DNA of 64,000 nucleotides from Burkholderiales bacterium JOSHI_001 (GCA_000244995.1 CM001438.1:2690090-2754089), one strand, 5' to 3'. Counted from the stretch's first letter, positions 25,573 to 38,777 are shown. A program made the numbers and translations. The notes: generated by a model from the sequence alone, not told the origin.

Positions 25573-26725
25573 TTGCTGCCCGTCCTGCCCCCCGCCATCC
25601 TTGCCCTTGCAGATGGCACGGTCTTTCAAGGTACGTCCATCGGCAACGCGGGCCACACGGTGGGTGAGGTGGTGTTCAACACCGCGCTCACCGGCTACCA
25701 GGAAATCCTCACCGACCCGAGCTACTGCCGGCAGATCGTCACGCTGACCTACCCGCACATCGGCAACTACGGCGTCAACGAGGAAGACGTGGAGGCCACC
25801 AAGGTCCACGCCGCTGGCTTGATCATCAAGGACCTGCCAGCCCGCCTTTCCAACTTTCGCGCCACGATGTCGCTGGGGCAGTACCTGCAGCGCGAAGGCA
25901 CGGTGGCCATTGCGAACATCGACACCCGACGCCTGACGCGCGTGCTGCGCAGCACGGGCGCGCAGAACGGCTGCATCAGCACCTTCGCGGCCGGCCACAC
26001 CGTCACCCCCGCCGAAATCGACGCCGCCATCGCCCGTGCGAAGGCCGCCCCCAGCATGGCCGGGCAGGACCTGGCGCAGGTGGTCAGCGTGAAGGAACCC
26101 TACAGCTGGCATGAAACGGAATGGCAGCTGGGCCTGGGCTACGGCCGCCAGGAGCAGCCGCGCTTTCACGTGGTGGCCTATGACTTCGGCGTGAAGCGCA
26201 ACATCCTGCGCATGCTGGCCAGCCGTGGCTGCCGCGTCACCGTGATGCCGGCCTGGGCTTCGGCCGCTGAAGTGCGCAAGCACAAGCCTGACGGCGTGTT
26301 CCTGTCCAACGGGCCCGGCGACCCCGAACCCTGCGACTACGCCATTGCCGCGGCGCGCGAGCTCATCGACAGCGGCGTGCCCACCTTCGGCATCTGCCTG
26401 GGCCACCAGATCATGGCGCTGGCCTCGGGCGCCAAGACCTTCAAGATGAAGTTCGGCCACCACGGCGCCAACCACCCGGTGAAGGACCTGGACTCGGGAC
26501 GCGTGTCCATCACCAGCCAGAACCACGGCTTCGCGGTGGACGAGAAAACGCTGCCCGCCAACCTTCGCCCCACGCACATCAGCCTGTTCGACGGCACGCT
26601 GCAGGGCCTGGCCCGCACCGACAAACCCGCGTTCTGCTTCCAGGGCCACCCCGAAGCGTCACCCGGCCCCCACGACATTGCCTACCTGTTCGACCGCTTC
26701 ACGAGCCTGATGGCGGAGAAGAAGA

Positions 26726-26733
<8 letters not shown>
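25573..26733 (+). CDS. carA: Carbamoyl-phosphate synthase small (glutaminase) subunit
   Basis: A 386-residue glutamine amidotransferase subunit. The N-terminal CPSase domain begins [20 protein letters not shown]; the class I glutaminase domain has catalytic C275 in FGICLGHQ and the His/Glu pair in [12 protein letters not shown]. It releases ammonia from glutamine and channels it to CarB for pyrimidine and arginine synthesis. TTG 25573 was chosen as start because GGAG ends 7 bases before it and the N-terminus then matches relatives; E. coli carA also starts with UUG. A GTG at 25549 is the alternative. Confidence 0.96.
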
Positions 26734-29980
<3,247 letters not shown>

Positions 29981-29990
29981 CGCGGCCCGC

Positions 29991-30059
29991 TAGAATTCGC
30001 TTCCATTGAATCCGCCGCCGCTGGCCCGCCAAGGCCACCGGGCGGCGGATTGGTTTTTT
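29991..30059 (+). terminator. carB terminator and possible greA leader attenuator
   Basis: AATCCGCCGCC (30009-30019) pairs with GGCGGCGGATT (30041-30051), an 11-bp stem with an inner TGGCC/GGCCA stem, and is followed by six T residues (30054-30059), a textbook intrinsic terminator. The T-tract runs directly into the greA Shine-Dalgarno AGGAGG at 30061. A -10-like TAGAAT lies at 29991-29996, before the hairpin. If that is the greA promoter, the hairpin acts as an attenuator, as in the E. coli greA leader (GraL). Confidence 0.85.
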
Positions 30060-30070
30060 CAGGAGGGCCC

Positions 30071-30547
30071 ATGGCCACCGTACCCCTTACCAAACGCGGC
30101 GCCGAGAAGTTGAAGGAAGAACTGCACCGGCTGAAGACCGTGGAGCGCCATGCGGTGATCCAGGCCATCGCCGAAGCGCGCGCCCAGGGCGACCTGAGCG
30201 AAAACGCCGAGTACGACGCCGCCAAGGACAAGCAGGGCTTCATCGAAGGCCGCATCCTGGAAATCGAAGGCAAGATGGCGGCGGCTCAGATCATCGACCC
30301 CAGCACGCTGGACGCCGGTGGCCGCGTGGTCTTCGGCGCCACCGTGGACCTGGAAGAAGAAAGCAGCGGCCAGGCCGTCACCTACCAGATCGTGGGCGAC
30401 GACGAAGCCGACCTGAAGCAGGGCCTGATTTCCATCAGCAGCCCGATCGCGCGTTCGATGATCGGCAAGGAAGCCGGCGACGTGGCCGAGGTGCAGGCGC
30501 CGGGCGGCGTGAAGCGCTACGAAATCGTCGAGGTGCGCTACGTCTGA
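30071..30547 (+). CDS. greA: Transcription elongation factor GreA
   Basis: A 158-residue factor that stimulates RNA cleavage by backtracked RNA polymerase. The N-terminal coiled coil (about 1-75) includes the tip acidic residues in [16 protein letters not shown]; the C-terminal FKBP-like domain spans about 80-158 ([11 protein letters not shown], then [17 protein letters not shown]). Length equals E. coli GreA. A perfect AGGAGG lies 4 bases before the ATG. It follows carB and a terminator. Confidence 0.97.
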   Translation: MATVPLTKRGAEKLKEELHRLKTVERHAVIQAIAEARAQGDLSENAEYDAAKDKQGFIEGRILEIEGKMAAAQIIDPSTLDAGGRVVFGATVDLEEESSGQAVTYQIVGDDEADLKQGLISISSPIARSMIGKEAGDVAEVQAPGGVKRYEIVEVRYV

Positions 30548-30575
30548 GGGGCTGGCCGAACGGCTGCGCCGCCTG

Positions 30576-31022
30576 TTGCCGGCGCTGTGGGCCGGCGTGC
30601 TGCTGGCGGTGGCCACCCTGGCCACGCCGGCCCCCTTTGCCACCCTGGCGCGCGCCGACGCCGGCCGGGTGGTGGGCCACATCTTTGTGCGCGAGGCCTG
30701 GCTGAGCCTGGTGCTGGCGGTGCTGCTGCTGGCCATGGAGCGGGGCCGGGCCCGGCAGGCGGCCGACAGCGGCCAGGGTTCCCAGTTCAGCACCGAGATG
30801 CTGTTGGTGCTGGGCACGGTGTTCTGCACCGTGGCGGGCTACTTTGGAACGCAGCCGCTGATGGCGGCGGCGCGGGCCGGGCAGGGGGCTTTCAGCTTTG
30901 GCCAGTTGCACGGCATCAGCTTCGGCCTGTTCGGCCTGAAAATTCTTCTGGTGGTGACGCTCGCCTGGCGGGCAACCAAGCCGGCGGGTACAGCGCTCAG
31001 GCCGACTGGGCCTTCTTCTTGA
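30576..31022 (+). CDS. DUF4149 (TMEM205-like) membrane protein
   Basis: A small protein with four hydrophobic segments (for example LWAGVLLAVATLA, LVLAVLLLAM, MLLVLGTVFCTVAGYF, LFGLKILLVVTLAW) and the family pattern APFATL ... AGRVVGHIF ... HGISFGLFG. Function is unknown. No ATG or GTG is available: the frame opens after a stop at 30510-30512 and offers only CTG codons and TTG 30576. Homologues usually start about 8-10 residues earlier, so CTG 30552, 2-3 bases after a GAGG, is a rival. Its end overlaps the convergent yhbY by 26 bases. Confidence 0.75.
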   Translation: MPALWAGVLLAVATLATPAPFATLARADAGRVVGHIFVREAWLSLVLAVLLLAMERGRARQAADSGQGSQFSTEMLLVLGTVFCTVAGYFGTQPLMAAARAGQGAFSFGQLHGISFGLFGLKILLVVTLAWRATKPAGTALRPTGPSS

Positions 31023-31476
31023 CGCTGGCCGTGCGTTCCTTGGCGCGCTTGATGCTGCCGCCCGCGGTGACGCGCTGGTTGCCCAGCACCCGCACCTTCT
31101 TCACCTGGGGCCGGTGGTTGGGGCTTTTGGAGAACTTCACGATCTTCACGATCTTGGGCCCGCGCATGCGGTCTTCGTCCGCTTCGGCCTTCTCCTTGTC
31201 GGCCAGCGGGCGCCACAGCACCAGCAGCTTGCCGATGTGCTGCACCGGTGCGGCGCTGCACTGCTCGGCCAGGCTGGCCAGCAGGGCCTCGCGGTCGGCG
31301 CGCACGTCACTGAAAACACGCACCTTGATCAGCCCATGGGCCTTCAGCGCGCCTTCCACTTCCTTCAGCACGCCGGCGGTCAGGCCGTCGGCGCCGATCA
31401 TCACCACCGGGTCCAGGTGATGGGCGTCGCCTCGGTGCTGTTTGCGCTGGGCGGGGGTCAGGGTCAGGGCTGTCAT
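30997..31476 (-). CDS. yhbY: CRS1/YhbY-type RNA-binding protein
   Basis: A 159-residue protein. The YhbY domain (about 1-97) begins [23 protein letters not shown] and continues [21 protein letters not shown] long Lys/Arg-rich tail (about 100-159) is absent from E. coli YhbY (97) and probably contacts RNA. The family associates with pre-50S ribosomal particles. It lies next to and divergent from rlmE, as in E. coli, with only 20 bases between start codons. Confidence 0.93.
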   Translation of the reverse strand: MTALTLTPAQRKQHRGDAHHLDPVVMIGADGLTAGVLKEVEGALKAHGLIKVRVFSDVRADREALLASLAEQCSAAPVQHIGKLLVLWRPLADKEKAEADEDRMRGPKIVKIVKFSKSPNHRPQVKKVRVLGNQRVTAGGSIKRAKERTASVKKKAQSA

Positions 31477-31481
31477 CTTCG

Positions 31482-31488
31482 TATTATC
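31482..31488. promoter_or_regulatory. Shared divergent -10 core for rlmE and yhbY
   Basis: In the 20-base gap, TATTAT (plus strand, 31482-31487) and GATAAT (minus strand, 31488-31483) occupy the same bases. They lie 9 bases before the rlmE ATG and 6 before the yhbY ATG, with no clear Shine-Dalgarno on either side. The two promoters would exclude each other and give nearly leaderless mRNAs. Confidence 0.5.
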
Positions 31489-31496
31489 GTCGCCCC

Positions 31497-32171
31497 ATGA
31501 AGTTCAACACCAAGAGCAAGAAGGTCAACAAGGCGTGGCTGCACGACCACATCAACGACCCCTACGTGCGCCTGGCGCAAAAAGAGGGCTACCGCGCCCG
31601 CGCCGCCTACAAGCTGAAGGAAATCGACGAGACCCTGCACCTGATCCACCCGGGCCAGTTGGTGGTGGACCTGGGTTCGGCGCCCGGCGCCTGGAGCCAG
31701 TACCTGCGCCGGCGTTTCGCGCCCAAGGTGGCGGGTGCGGGCGGCGCCGCGGTGGGTGAACTGGACGGCTGCCTGATCGCGCTGGACATCCTGCCCATGG
31801 AGCCCATCGAGGGCGTGCAGTTCATCCTGGGCGATTTCCGCGAGGACGCGGTGATGGCCCAACTGGCCACCGCGTTGGGCGGCCGCCAGGCCGATCTGGT
31901 GGTGTCGGACATGGCGCCCAACCTGTCGGGCATTGAATCGGCCGACGCGGCCCGCATCGCTCACCTGATCGAGCTGGCCATGGAATTCTGTGCCCGGCAC
32001 ATGAAGCCCCAGGGCGCCCTGGTGGTGAAGGCCTTCCACGGCAGCGGCTACAGCCAGCTGGTGGAAGGTTTCAAGCGCCAATTTCGTGTTGTGAAACCCA
32101 TCAAGCCCAAGGCGTCACGTGACAAATCGTCTGAAACCTTTCTGGTGGGCATCGGTCTGAAGGCGCAGTGA
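31497..32171 (+). CDS. rlmE: 23S rRNA (uridine-2552-2'-O)-methyltransferase RlmE
   Basis: A 224-residue FtsJ/RrmJ methyltransferase. The SAM motif [15 protein letters not shown] is at about 56-70 and the 2'-O-methyltransferase tetrad is K39, D138, K178 and E213 ([30 protein letters not shown]). It methylates U2552 in the A loop and, in E. coli, is heat-induced. It precedes ftsH as in E. coli; a separate heat-shock promoter lies between them here. Confidence 0.96.
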   Translation: MKFNTKSKKVNKAWLHDHINDPYVRLAQKEGYRARAAYKLKEIDETLHLIHPGQLVVDLGSAPGAWSQYLRRRFAPKVAGAGGAAVGELDGCLIALDILPMEPIEGVQFILGDFREDAVMAQLATALGGRQADLVVSDMAPNLSGIESADAARIAHLIELAMEFCARHMKPQGALVVKAFHGSGYSQLVEGFKRQFRVVKPIKPKASRDKSSETFLVGIGLKAQ

Positions 32172-32261
32172 GCGAAAACTGGCCCTCACGCCGCGGCGCC
32201 AGCGGTGGAATAACACGCAGGAACCCCTTGCAAGTCAATGATTTGCAAACAGTCGCGCCGA

Positions 32262-32289
32262 CTTGAGAGGTCTAGAATCATCCCCATCT
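32262..32289 (+). promoter_or_regulatory. Sigma-32 (heat-shock) promoter of ftsH
   Basis: CTTGAGA (32262-32268), a 13-base spacer and CCCCATCT (32282-32289) match the sigma-32 consensus CTTGAAA-N(11-16)-CCCCATNT with one mismatch. Transcription would start about 32296, some 65 bases before the ftsH GTG. FtsH is a sigma-32 regulon member in E. coli. Confidence 0.85.
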
Positions 32290-32362
32290 GACACCTGGGT
32301 GCGTGCAGACGCCTTTTCGGGCCTGCATGCCGGGTGAGTCGGATGTGGCAAAAGGAGCCGCA

Positions 32363-34270
32363 GTGAACAATCAATGGTTTTCCAAGATCGCTGTCTGGCT
32401 GGTGATCGCGCTGGTGCTTTTCACCGTGTTCAAGCAGTTCGATCGCGGCGTGACGCAGGGCTCCAACCTCGGTTATTCCGAGTTCCTGGAGGAAGTGCGT
32501 TCCAAGCGCATCAAGCAGGTCACGCTGCAGGAAGGCAATGGCGGCACCGAGATCATCGCGCTGACCACCGACGACAAGCGGGTGCGCTCCACGGCCACCT
32601 ACCTGGATCGCGGCCTGGTGGGTGACCTGATCAACAACGGCGTGAAGTTCGACGTCAAGCCGCGTGAAGAGCCCTCGCTGCTGATGAGCATCCTGATCAG
32701 CTGGGGCCCGATGCTGCTGCTGATCGGCGTGTGGGTGTACTTCATGCGCCAGATGCAGGGCGGCGGCAAGGGCGGCGCCTTCAGTTTCGGCAAGAGCCGC
32801 GCGCGCATGCTCGACGAGAGCAACAACACCGTCACCTTCGCCGACGTGGCCGGCTGCGACGAGGCCAAGGAAGAGGTGAAGGAACTGGTGGACTTCCTGA
32901 AGGATCCGCAGAAGTTCCAGAAGCTGGGCGGGCGCATCCCGCGCGGCGTGCTGATGGTGGGCCCCCCGGGCACCGGCAAGACCTTGCTGGCCAAGGCGAT
33001 TGCGGGCGAGGCCAAGGTGCCGTTTTTCAGCATCTCGGGTTCCGACTTCGTTGAAATGTTCGTCGGCGTGGGCGCGGCCCGCGTGCGCGACATGTTCGAG
33101 CAGGCCAAGAAGAGCGCACCCTGCATCATCTTCGTCGACGAAATCGACGCCGTGGGACGCCACCGTGGTGCTGGCCTGGGCGGCGGCAACGACGAGCGCG
33201 AGCAGACCCTGAACCAGATGCTGGTGGAGATGGACGGCTTCGAGACCAACCTCGGCGTCATCGTGATGGCCGCCACCAACCGGCCCGACATCCTGGACCC
33301 CGCGCTGCTGCGCCCGGGCCGTTTCGACCGCCAGGTCTATGTCACGCTGCCCGACATCCGCGGCCGTGAGCAGATCCTGAACGTGCACATGCGCAAGGTG
33401 CCCATCGGCCAGGACATCAAGGCCGACATCCTGGCGCGCGGCACCCCGGGTTTTTCCGGCGCCGACCTGGCCAACCTGGTGAACGAAGCTGCGCTCTTTG
33501 CCGCGCGCCGCAATGGCCGCGTGGTGGAGATGATCGACTTCGAGCGCGCCAAGGACAAGATCATGATGGGCACCGAGCGCAAGTCCATGGTGATGGACGA
33601 GAACGAGCGCCGCAACACCGCCTACCACGAAGCCGGCCACGCCCTCATCGGCCGCCTGCTGCCCAAGCTGGACCCGGTGCACAAGGTCACCATCATCCCG
33701 CGCGGGCGCGCTCTGGGGGTCACGCTGTCGCTGCCCGAGCGCGACCGCTACAGCTACGACCGCGAATACATGCTCAACAGCATCAGCATGCTGTTCGGCG
33801 GGCGCATTGCGGAAGAGGTGTTCATGAACCAGATGACCACCGGCGCTTCCAACGACTTCGAACGGGCCACCCACATGGCACGCGACATGGTCACCCGCTA
33901 CGGCATGAGCGAAGCCCTGGGCCCCATGGTCTATGCCGAGAACGAGGGCGAGGTGTTCCTGGGCCGCTCGGTCACCAAGACCACCAGCATGTCCGAGGAC
34001 ACGATGCAGAAGGTGGACATCGAGGTGCGCCGCATCATCGATGAGCAGTACGGCATCGCCCGCAAGCTGATCGAAGACAACAAGGACAAGATGCACGCCA
34101 TGGCCACCGCGCTGCTGGAATGGGAAACCATCGACGTGGAGCAACTGGACGACATCATGTCCGGCAAGCCGCCGCGCCCGCCCAAGGACTGGACGCCGCC
34201 CTCTGGCAACAAGCCCAGCGGCCCGGCCAGCCCGGTCAGCGCCGACGGCGCGCCCGCTCCGGTGGCCTGA
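32363..34270 (+). CDS. ftsH: ATP-dependent zinc metalloprotease FtsH
   Basis: A 635-residue inner-membrane AAA+ protease. Two membrane segments (about 6-24 and 105-125) flank a periplasmic domain. The AAA module has Walker A GPPGTGKT at 200-207 and Walker [12 protein letters not shown], followed by the second region of homology ([19 protein letters not shown]). The zinc site HEAGH is at 422-426. The C-terminus is Pro/Ala-rich. The GTG start at 32363 lies 5 bases after AAGGAG. It degrades membrane and regulatory proteins, and in E. coli controls LpxC and sigma-32. Confidence 0.98.
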   Translation: MNNQWFSKIAVWLVIALVLFTVFKQFDRGVTQGSNLGYSEFLEEVRSKRIKQVTLQEGNGGTEIIALTTDDKRVRSTATYLDRGLVGDLINNGVKFDVKPREEPSLLMSILISWGPMLLLIGVWVYFMRQMQGGGKGGAFSFGKSRARMLDESNNTVTFADVAGCDEAKEEVKELVDFLKDPQKFQKLGGRIPRGVLMVGPPGTGKTLLAKAIAGEAKVPFFSISGSDFVEMFVGVGAARVRDMFEQAKKSAPCIIFVDEIDAVGRHRGAGLGGGNDEREQTLNQMLVEMDGFETNLGVIVMAATNRPDILDPALLRPGRFDRQVYVTLPDIRGREQILNVHMRKVPIGQDIKADILARGTPGFSGADLANLVNEAALFAARRNGRVVEMIDFERAKDKIMMGTERKSMVMDENERRNTAYHEAGHALIGRLLPKLDPVHKVTIIPRGRALGVTLSLPERDRYSYDREYMLNSISMLFGGRIAEEVFMNQMTTGASNDFERATHMARDMVTRYGMSEALGPMVYAENEGEVFLGRSVTKTTSMSEDTMQKVDIEVRRIIDEQYGIARKLIEDNKDKMHAMATALLEWETIDVEQLDDIMSGKPPRPPKDWTPPSGNKPSGPASPVSADGAPAPVA

Positions 34271-34293
34271 CCGGCCGGTTTTCCTCCCACCTG

Positions 34294-34317
34294 CGGGGCC
34301 TGGACATCCAGGCCCCG
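34294..34317 (+). terminator. Terminator-like hairpin after ftsH
   Basis: CGGGGCCTGG (34294-34303) pairs with CCAGGCCCCG (34308-34317) around an ACAT loop, followed by TTTGCTT. The stem is strong but the T-tract is short, so termination may be partial, allowing some folP read-through. Confidence 0.65.
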
Positions 34318-34339
34318 TTTGCTTGCACCGCCCCAGCGC

Positions 34340-35179
34340 ATGAGCTTGCATTGGCAGACTGCCCGCTACCGCATCCCGCTGGCCCGGCCGCAGGTGATGG
34401 GCATCGTCAACGTCACGCCGGACTCTTTTTCCGACGGCGGCCTGCATGCCAGCACCGGCACTGCCTGCGCCCACTGCGACCGCCTGCTGGCCGAGGGCGC
34501 GCACATCCTGGACATTGGCGGTGAATCCACCCGCCCCGGCGCGGGCGAGCCCAGCGTGCAGGAAGAGATGGACCGCGTCCTGCCGGTGGTGGCGCATGCC
34601 GTCACCCTGGGCCTGCCGGTCAGCGTGGACACCAGCCGGCCAGAAGTGATGCGCGCGGCCCTGGCCCTGGGCGCCGACATCGTGAACGACGTGCGCGCGT
34701 TGCAGTGGCCCGGTGCGCTGCAGGCGGTGGCCGAACACCCGTCGGCCGGCCTGTGCCTGATGCACATGCAGGGCCAGCCGCGCTCCATGCAGACCGCGCC
34801 CGCCTATGCCGATGTGGTGCAGGACGTGGCCGACTTCCTGCGCCAGCGTGCCGACGCTGTGCGTGCTGCCGGCATCGCGGCCGAGCGCATCACGCTGGAT
34901 CCGGGCATCGGCTTTGGCAAGACGCCCGAGCACAACTGGACCCTGATGCGAGAACAGCGCCGCCTGCTGGCCCTGGGTTACCCGTTGCTGCTGGGCTGGA
35001 GCCGCAAGTCCTCGCTGGGCGCGCTCACCGGCCGGCCAGTGGGCGAACGCCTCGTGGCCAGCGTGGCGGCGGCGCTGGCGGCGGTGCAGCAGGGCGCGCG
35101 CATCATCCGCGTGCATGACGTGGCCGCCACGGTGGACGCCCTGAAGGTCTGGGCCGCCAGCGGCCTGGGCGAAAATTGA
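34340..35179 (+). CDS. folP: Dihydropteroate synthase
   Basis: A 279-residue TIM-barrel enzyme joining p-aminobenzoate to dihydropterin pyrophosphate, the sulfonamide target in folate synthesis. Signatures are MGIVNVTPDSFSDGG, LDIGGESTRPGA, IVNDVRA and LDPGIGFGKTPEHN, with GWSRKSSLGALTG and IIRVHDV near the end. ATG 34340 begins MSLHWQTARY; a farther start is less likely. It lies between ftsH and glmM, as in E. coli. Confidence 0.97.
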   Translation: MSLHWQTARYRIPLARPQVMGIVNVTPDSFSDGGLHASTGTACAHCDRLLAEGAHILDIGGESTRPGAGEPSVQEEMDRVLPVVAHAVTLGLPVSVDTSRPEVMRAALALGADIVNDVRALQWPGALQAVAEHPSAGLCLMHMQGQPRSMQTAPAYADVVQDVADFLRQRADAVRAAGIAAERITLDPGIGFGKTPEHNWTLMREQRRLLALGYPLLLGWSRKSSLGALTGRPVGERLVASVAAALAAVQQGARIIRVHDVAATVDALKVWAASGLGEN

Positions 35180-35206
35180 GAACCGACGACACAAGGACGA
35201 CTCGAC

Positions 35207-36538
35207 ATGGGACGACGCTATTTCGGCACCGACGGCATCCGTGGCACCGTGGGCCAGGCCCCGATCACACCTGATTTCATGCTGCGCCTGGGCCATGCGG
35301 TGGGTCGCGTGCTGCGTCGTACCTCGGCCAAGCCCACCGTGCTGATCGGCAAGGACACGCGCATTTCGGGCTACATGATCGAGTCGGCCCTGGAGGCCGG
35401 TTTCGCGTCCGCCGGCGTCGACACCCTGCTCACCGGCCCGCTGCCCACACCGGGCATCGCCTACCTCACCCGCGCGCTGCGGCTGGACCTGGGCCTGGTG
35501 ATCAGCGCGTCGCACAACCCTTACCCGGACAACGGCGTCAAGTTCTTCTCCGCCCAGGGCCAGAAACTGCCCGACGACTGGGAACTGGCGGTGGAAGCCG
35601 CGCTGGAAGAGCCGCCCCAGTGGGTGGATTCGGCCAACCTGGGCAAGGCGCGTCGGCTGGAAGACGACCGCGGCCGCTACATCGAGTTCTGCAAGAGCAC
35701 CATCGGCGCCGACATGACCCTCAAGGGCATGAAACTGGTGATCGACGCCGCCCACGGTGCCGCTTACCACGTGGCGCCCGATGTCTTCCACGAACTGGGC
35801 GCCGAAGTCATCACCATCGGCTGCGAACCCAACGGTCGCAACATCAATGACGGCGTGGGCGCCACCGCGCCGGCCGCGCTGGTGGCCGCAGTGAAAGAAC
35901 ATGGCGCCGACTACGGCGTGGCGCTGGACGGCGATGCAGACCGCCTGCAGCTGGTGGACGCCGACGGGCGCTTGTTCAACGGCGACGAACTGCTCTACGT
36001 GATGGTGCACGACCGCCTGGCCCAGGGCCAGCGCGTGGAAGGCGCTGTGGGCACGCTGATGACCAACATGGCGGTGGAATTGGCGCTGCGCGACCGCGAC
36101 ATCCCGCTGGTGCGCGCCAAGGTGGGCGACCGTTACGTGCTGGAGGAACTGGCCGCCCGAGGCTGGCTGCTGGGCGGCGAAGGCTCGGGCCACCTGCTGG
36201 CGCTGGACAAGCACACCACCGGCGACGGCATCGTCAGCGCCCTGCAGGTGCTGCAGGCCATCCGGCGCAGCGGGGCCAGCCTGGCCGCGCTGCTGGCCAA
36301 GGTGACGCTGTTCCCGCAGACCCTGATCAACGTGCGCCTGTCCGGCAACACCGATTGGCGTCAGAACACCCGCCTGGCGGAAGAAACCGCCGCGGTGGAA
36401 CGGGAACTGGGCCAGCGCGGCCGGGTGCTGATCCGCGCCTCGGGCACCGAACCGGTGCTTCGCGTGATGGTGGAGGCGGCCGAGGCCGAAGTGGCCCAGC
36501 GCCTGGCGCGCCGCCTGGCGGACGCTGCGGCCGGCTGA
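35207..36538 (+). CDS. glmM: Phosphoglucosamine mutase
   Basis: A 443-residue alpha-D-phosphohexomutase converting glucosamine-6-phosphate to glucosamine-1-phosphate for peptidoglycan and lipopolysaccharide precursors. It starts [11 protein letters not shown]; the phosphoserine is S102 in [12 protein letters not shown]; metal ligands are in [12 protein letters not shown]; the sugar and phosphate loops are GGEGSGHLL and [12 protein letters not shown]. The length matches E. coli GlmM (445). It follows folP by 27 bases. Confidence 0.98.
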   Translation: MGRRYFGTDGIRGTVGQAPITPDFMLRLGHAVGRVLRRTSAKPTVLIGKDTRISGYMIESALEAGFASAGVDTLLTGPLPTPGIAYLTRALRLDLGLVISASHNPYPDNGVKFFSAQGQKLPDDWELAVEAALEEPPQWVDSANLGKARRLEDDRGRYIEFCKSTIGADMTLKGMKLVIDAAHGAAYHVAPDVFHELGAEVITIGCEPNGRNINDGVGATAPAALVAAVKEHGADYGVALDGDADRLQLVDADGRLFNGDELLYVMVHDRLAQGQRVEGAVGTLMTNMAVELALRDRDIPLVRAKVGDRYVLEELAARGWLLGGEGSGHLLALDKHTTGDGIVSALQVLQAIRRSGASLAALLAKVTLFPQTLINVRLSGNTDWRQNTRLAEETAAVERELGQRGRVLIRASGTEPVLRVMVEAAEAEVAQRLARRLADAAAG

Positions 36539-36550
36539 AAACCGTCACCT

Positions 36551-36577
36551 AAAAAATGACAGCCCAGCGGCTGTCAT
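36551..36577 (-). other. Hairpin with a T-tract only on the minus strand, after glmM
   Basis: ATGACAGCC (36556-36564) and GGCTGTCAT (36569-36577) form a perfect 9-bp stem with a CAGC loop. Six A residues precede it, so it resembles an intrinsic terminator only for minus-strand transcription, yet no minus-strand gene is annotated nearby. The arms carry the CTGTCAT half-site of the Pho box, so a protein-binding role is also possible. Confidence 0.5.
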
Positions 36578-36614
36578 GTGACACGGCGGCCTGACTGTGA
36601 CAGCCATGGACAAG

Positions 36615-36648
36615 GTTTCACAGCGCTGTCATAAACGCTGCCTAGAGT
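36615..36648 (+). promoter_or_regulatory. Pho-box promoter of the pst-pho operon
   Basis: The direct repeat GTTTCAC-AGCG-CTGTCAT (36615-36632) has the 7-4-7 layout of a PhoB box; its second half is the exact consensus CTGTCAT. Ten bases later lies TAGAGT (36643-36648) as -10, the same spacing as E. coli Pho promoters, where the box replaces the -35. It lies 36 bases before the pstS ATG. Confidence 0.82.
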
Positions 36649-36683
36649 GAGGCCTGTTGCCAACCAACCTCATTCAGGAAGCC

Positions 36684-37736
36684 ATGCTCGAACGTCGATT
36701 CGCCCCGGATCTGCCGAAGTTTGCCGCTGCGGTGGTGTTGCTCACCACGGCGTGGCTTGCACAGGCGCAGGACGTCACCGGCGCCGGCGCCACCTTCCCG
36801 GCGCCCATCTATGCCAAGTGGGCCGACGCCTACAACAAGGAAACCGGCGCGCGCATCAACTACCAATCGGTGGGCTCGGGCGCCGGCATCAAGCAGATCA
36901 AGTCCAAGACGGTCGATTTTGGTGCGTCCGACATGCCCCTGTCGGACGAAGAACTGGCCAAGGACGGCCTGATGCAGTTCCCCACCGTCATCGGCGGCGT
37001 GGTGCCGGTCATCAACATCGCCGGTGTGGCCCCGGGCCAGCTGAAGCTGACCGGTCCGCTGCTGGGTGACATCTACCTGGGCAAGATCACCAAGTGGAAC
37101 GACCCGGCCATCACCGCGCTGAACCCGGGCGTGAGCCTGCCGGCCGCTGAAATTGCCGTGGTGCGCCGTGCCGACGGCTCGGGCACCAGCTTCATCTTCA
37201 CCAACTACCTGTCCAAGGTGAACCCCGAGTGGAAGGCCAAGGTGGGCGAAGGCACGGCCGTGAACTGGCCCACCGGCACCGGCGGCAAAGGCAACGAAGG
37301 CGTGGCCGCCTTTGTGCAACGCCTGCCCAACGCCATCGGCTACGTGGAATATGCCTACGTGAAGCAGAACAAGATGAACTTCGTCCTGCTGCGCAACAAG
37401 GACGGCCAGTTCGTCACCCCCACCGACACGGCCTTCAAGGCCGCCGCGGCGGGTGCCGACTGGAGCCGCACCTTCTACCAGGTCACCACCGACCAGCCGG
37501 GCAAGGAAGCCTGGCCGCTGAGCAACCCCACCTACATCCTGATGCACAAGGCCCAGGACAAGCCGGTGAACGCGGCCAACACCCTGAAGTTCTTCGACTG
37601 GGCCTACAACAAGGGCGACAAGGCCGCCGACGACCTGGACTACGTGCCGCTGCCCGACGCCGTGAAGGCCCTGGTTCGCAAGCACTGGGACAACAACATC
37701 AAGGACGCGTCCGGCAAGACCGTGGCGTTCAAGTAA
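36684..37736 (+). CDS. pstS: Phosphate ABC transporter, periplasmic binding protein
   Basis: A 350-residue secreted protein with a signal peptide (about 1-29, ending AWLAQAQ) and the PstS start [18 protein letters not shown]. Phosphate-binding loops appear as [25 protein letters not shown] and [16 protein letters not shown]. It delivers inorganic phosphate to PstCA. ATG 36684 follows an AGGAA Shine-Dalgarno; an upstream TTG is in frame but weak. It is first in the operon behind a Pho box. Confidence 0.97.
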   Translation: MLERRFAPDLPKFAAAVVLLTTAWLAQAQDVTGAGATFPAPIYAKWADAYNKETGARINYQSVGSGAGIKQIKSKTVDFGASDMPLSDEELAKDGLMQFPTVIGGVVPVINIAGVAPGQLKLTGPLLGDIYLGKITKWNDPAITALNPGVSLPAAEIAVVRRADGSGTSFIFTNYLSKVNPEWKAKVGEGTAVNWPTGTGGKGNEGVAAFVQRLPNAIGYVEYAYVKQNKMNFVLLRNKDGQFVTPTDTAFKAAAAGADWSRTFYQVTTDQPGKEAWPLSNPTYILMHKAQDKPVNAANTLKFFDWAYNKGDKAADDLDYVPLPDAVKALVRKHWDNNIKDASGKTVAFK

Positions 37737-37763
37737 ATCTTGCAGCGCCAGCCAGGAGAACCC

Positions 37764-38777
37764 ATGGCCGCGGTTGATTCAGCGCGGGGCTACGCGCCCC
37801 TGTCCCGGGCGCAGCCCCATGGCGCGCCACCGGCGCGCCGGCGTGTGGCGCCCTGGGCCGACACGGTGTTTGCCGTGCTGGCCCATGGCGCCGCCTGGCT
37901 CACCCTGGCCTTGCTGGTGGGCATCATCCTGTCGCTGGTGGTCGGCGCTGCGCCGGCGATCCAGAAGTTCGGCCTGTCCTTCCTGTGGACCGCACAGTGG
38001 GACCCGGTGCAGGAGAAGTTCGGTGGCCTGACCATGATCTACGGCACCGTGGTCACGGCGATCATTGCGCTGGTGATCGCCGTGCCGGTGAGTTTCGGCA
38101 TCGCGCTGTTCCTCACCGAGTTGTCGCCCAAGTGGCTGAAGCGCCCGCTGGGCACGGCCATCGAACTGTTGGCCGCGGTGCCGTCCATCGTCTATGGCAT
38201 GTGGGGGCTGATGGTGTTCGGCCCGTTGCTGGCCACCCATGTGCAGCAGCCGCTGCAGAAGGCCTTCAGCGGCTGGCCTTTGCTGGGCGCGCTGTTCTCA
38301 GGCCCGCCGGTGGGCATGGGCCTGCTGTCGGCGGGCATCATCCTGTCGATCATGGTCATTCCCTTCATCGCCGCGGTGATGCGCGACGTGTTCGAGGTGA
38401 CGCCGCCGCTGCTGAAGGAAAGCGCCTACGGCCTGGGCGCCACCACCTGGGAGGTGGTGTCTCAGGTGGTGCTGCCCTACACCAAGACAGGTGTCGTGGG
38501 CGGCATCATGCTGGGCCTGGGGCGAGCCCTGGGCGAAACCATGGCGGTGACCTTCGTCATCGGCAACAGCAACCAGCTGGATTCGCTGTCGCTGTTCGCC
38601 GCAGCCAACAGCATCACCTCGGCGCTGGCCAATGAATTTGCCGAGGCCGGCGAGGGCCTGCACCAGGCCTCGCTGATCTACCTGGGCCTGGTGCTTTTCT
38701 TCATCACCCTGGTCGTGCTCACGCTGTCCAAGCTGCTGTTGGCCCAGCTGAAGAAGAGCGAAGGGACGCGCACATGA
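37764..38777 (+). CDS. pstC: Phosphate ABC transporter permease PstC
   Basis: A 337-residue inner-membrane permease with about six to seven membrane segments. After a polar, Arg-rich N-terminus of about 35 residues come [20 protein letters not shown] and the cytoplasmic EAA-type loop [20 protein letters not shown], then [18 protein letters not shown]. The start follows AGGAGA. It pairs with PstA to form the channel and overlaps pstA by 4 bases. Confidence 0.97.
   Translation: MAAVDSARGYAPLSRAQPHGAPPARRRVAPWADTVFAVLAHGAAWLTLALLVGIILSLVVGAAPAIQKFGLSFLWTAQWDPVQEKFGGLTMIYGTVVTAIIALVIAVPVSFGIALFLTELSPKWLKRPLGTAIELLAAVPSIVYGMWGLMVFGPLLATHVQQPLQKAFSGWPLLGALFSGPPVGMGLLSAGIILSIMVIPFIAAVMRDVFEVTPPLLKESAYGLGATTWEVVSQVVLPYTKTGVVGGIMLGLGRALGETMAVTFVIGNSNQLDSLSLFAAANSITSALANEFAEAGEGLHQASLIYLGLVLFFITLVVLTLSKLLLAQLKKSEGTRT

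Noticed and set aside
32186-36214. A 1342-codon minus-strand reading frame opposite ftsH, folP and glmM
   Set aside because: Its translation is His/Gln/Arg-rich low-complexity sequence typical of the antisense of GC-rich genes, and the plus strand holds three clearly recognised genes.
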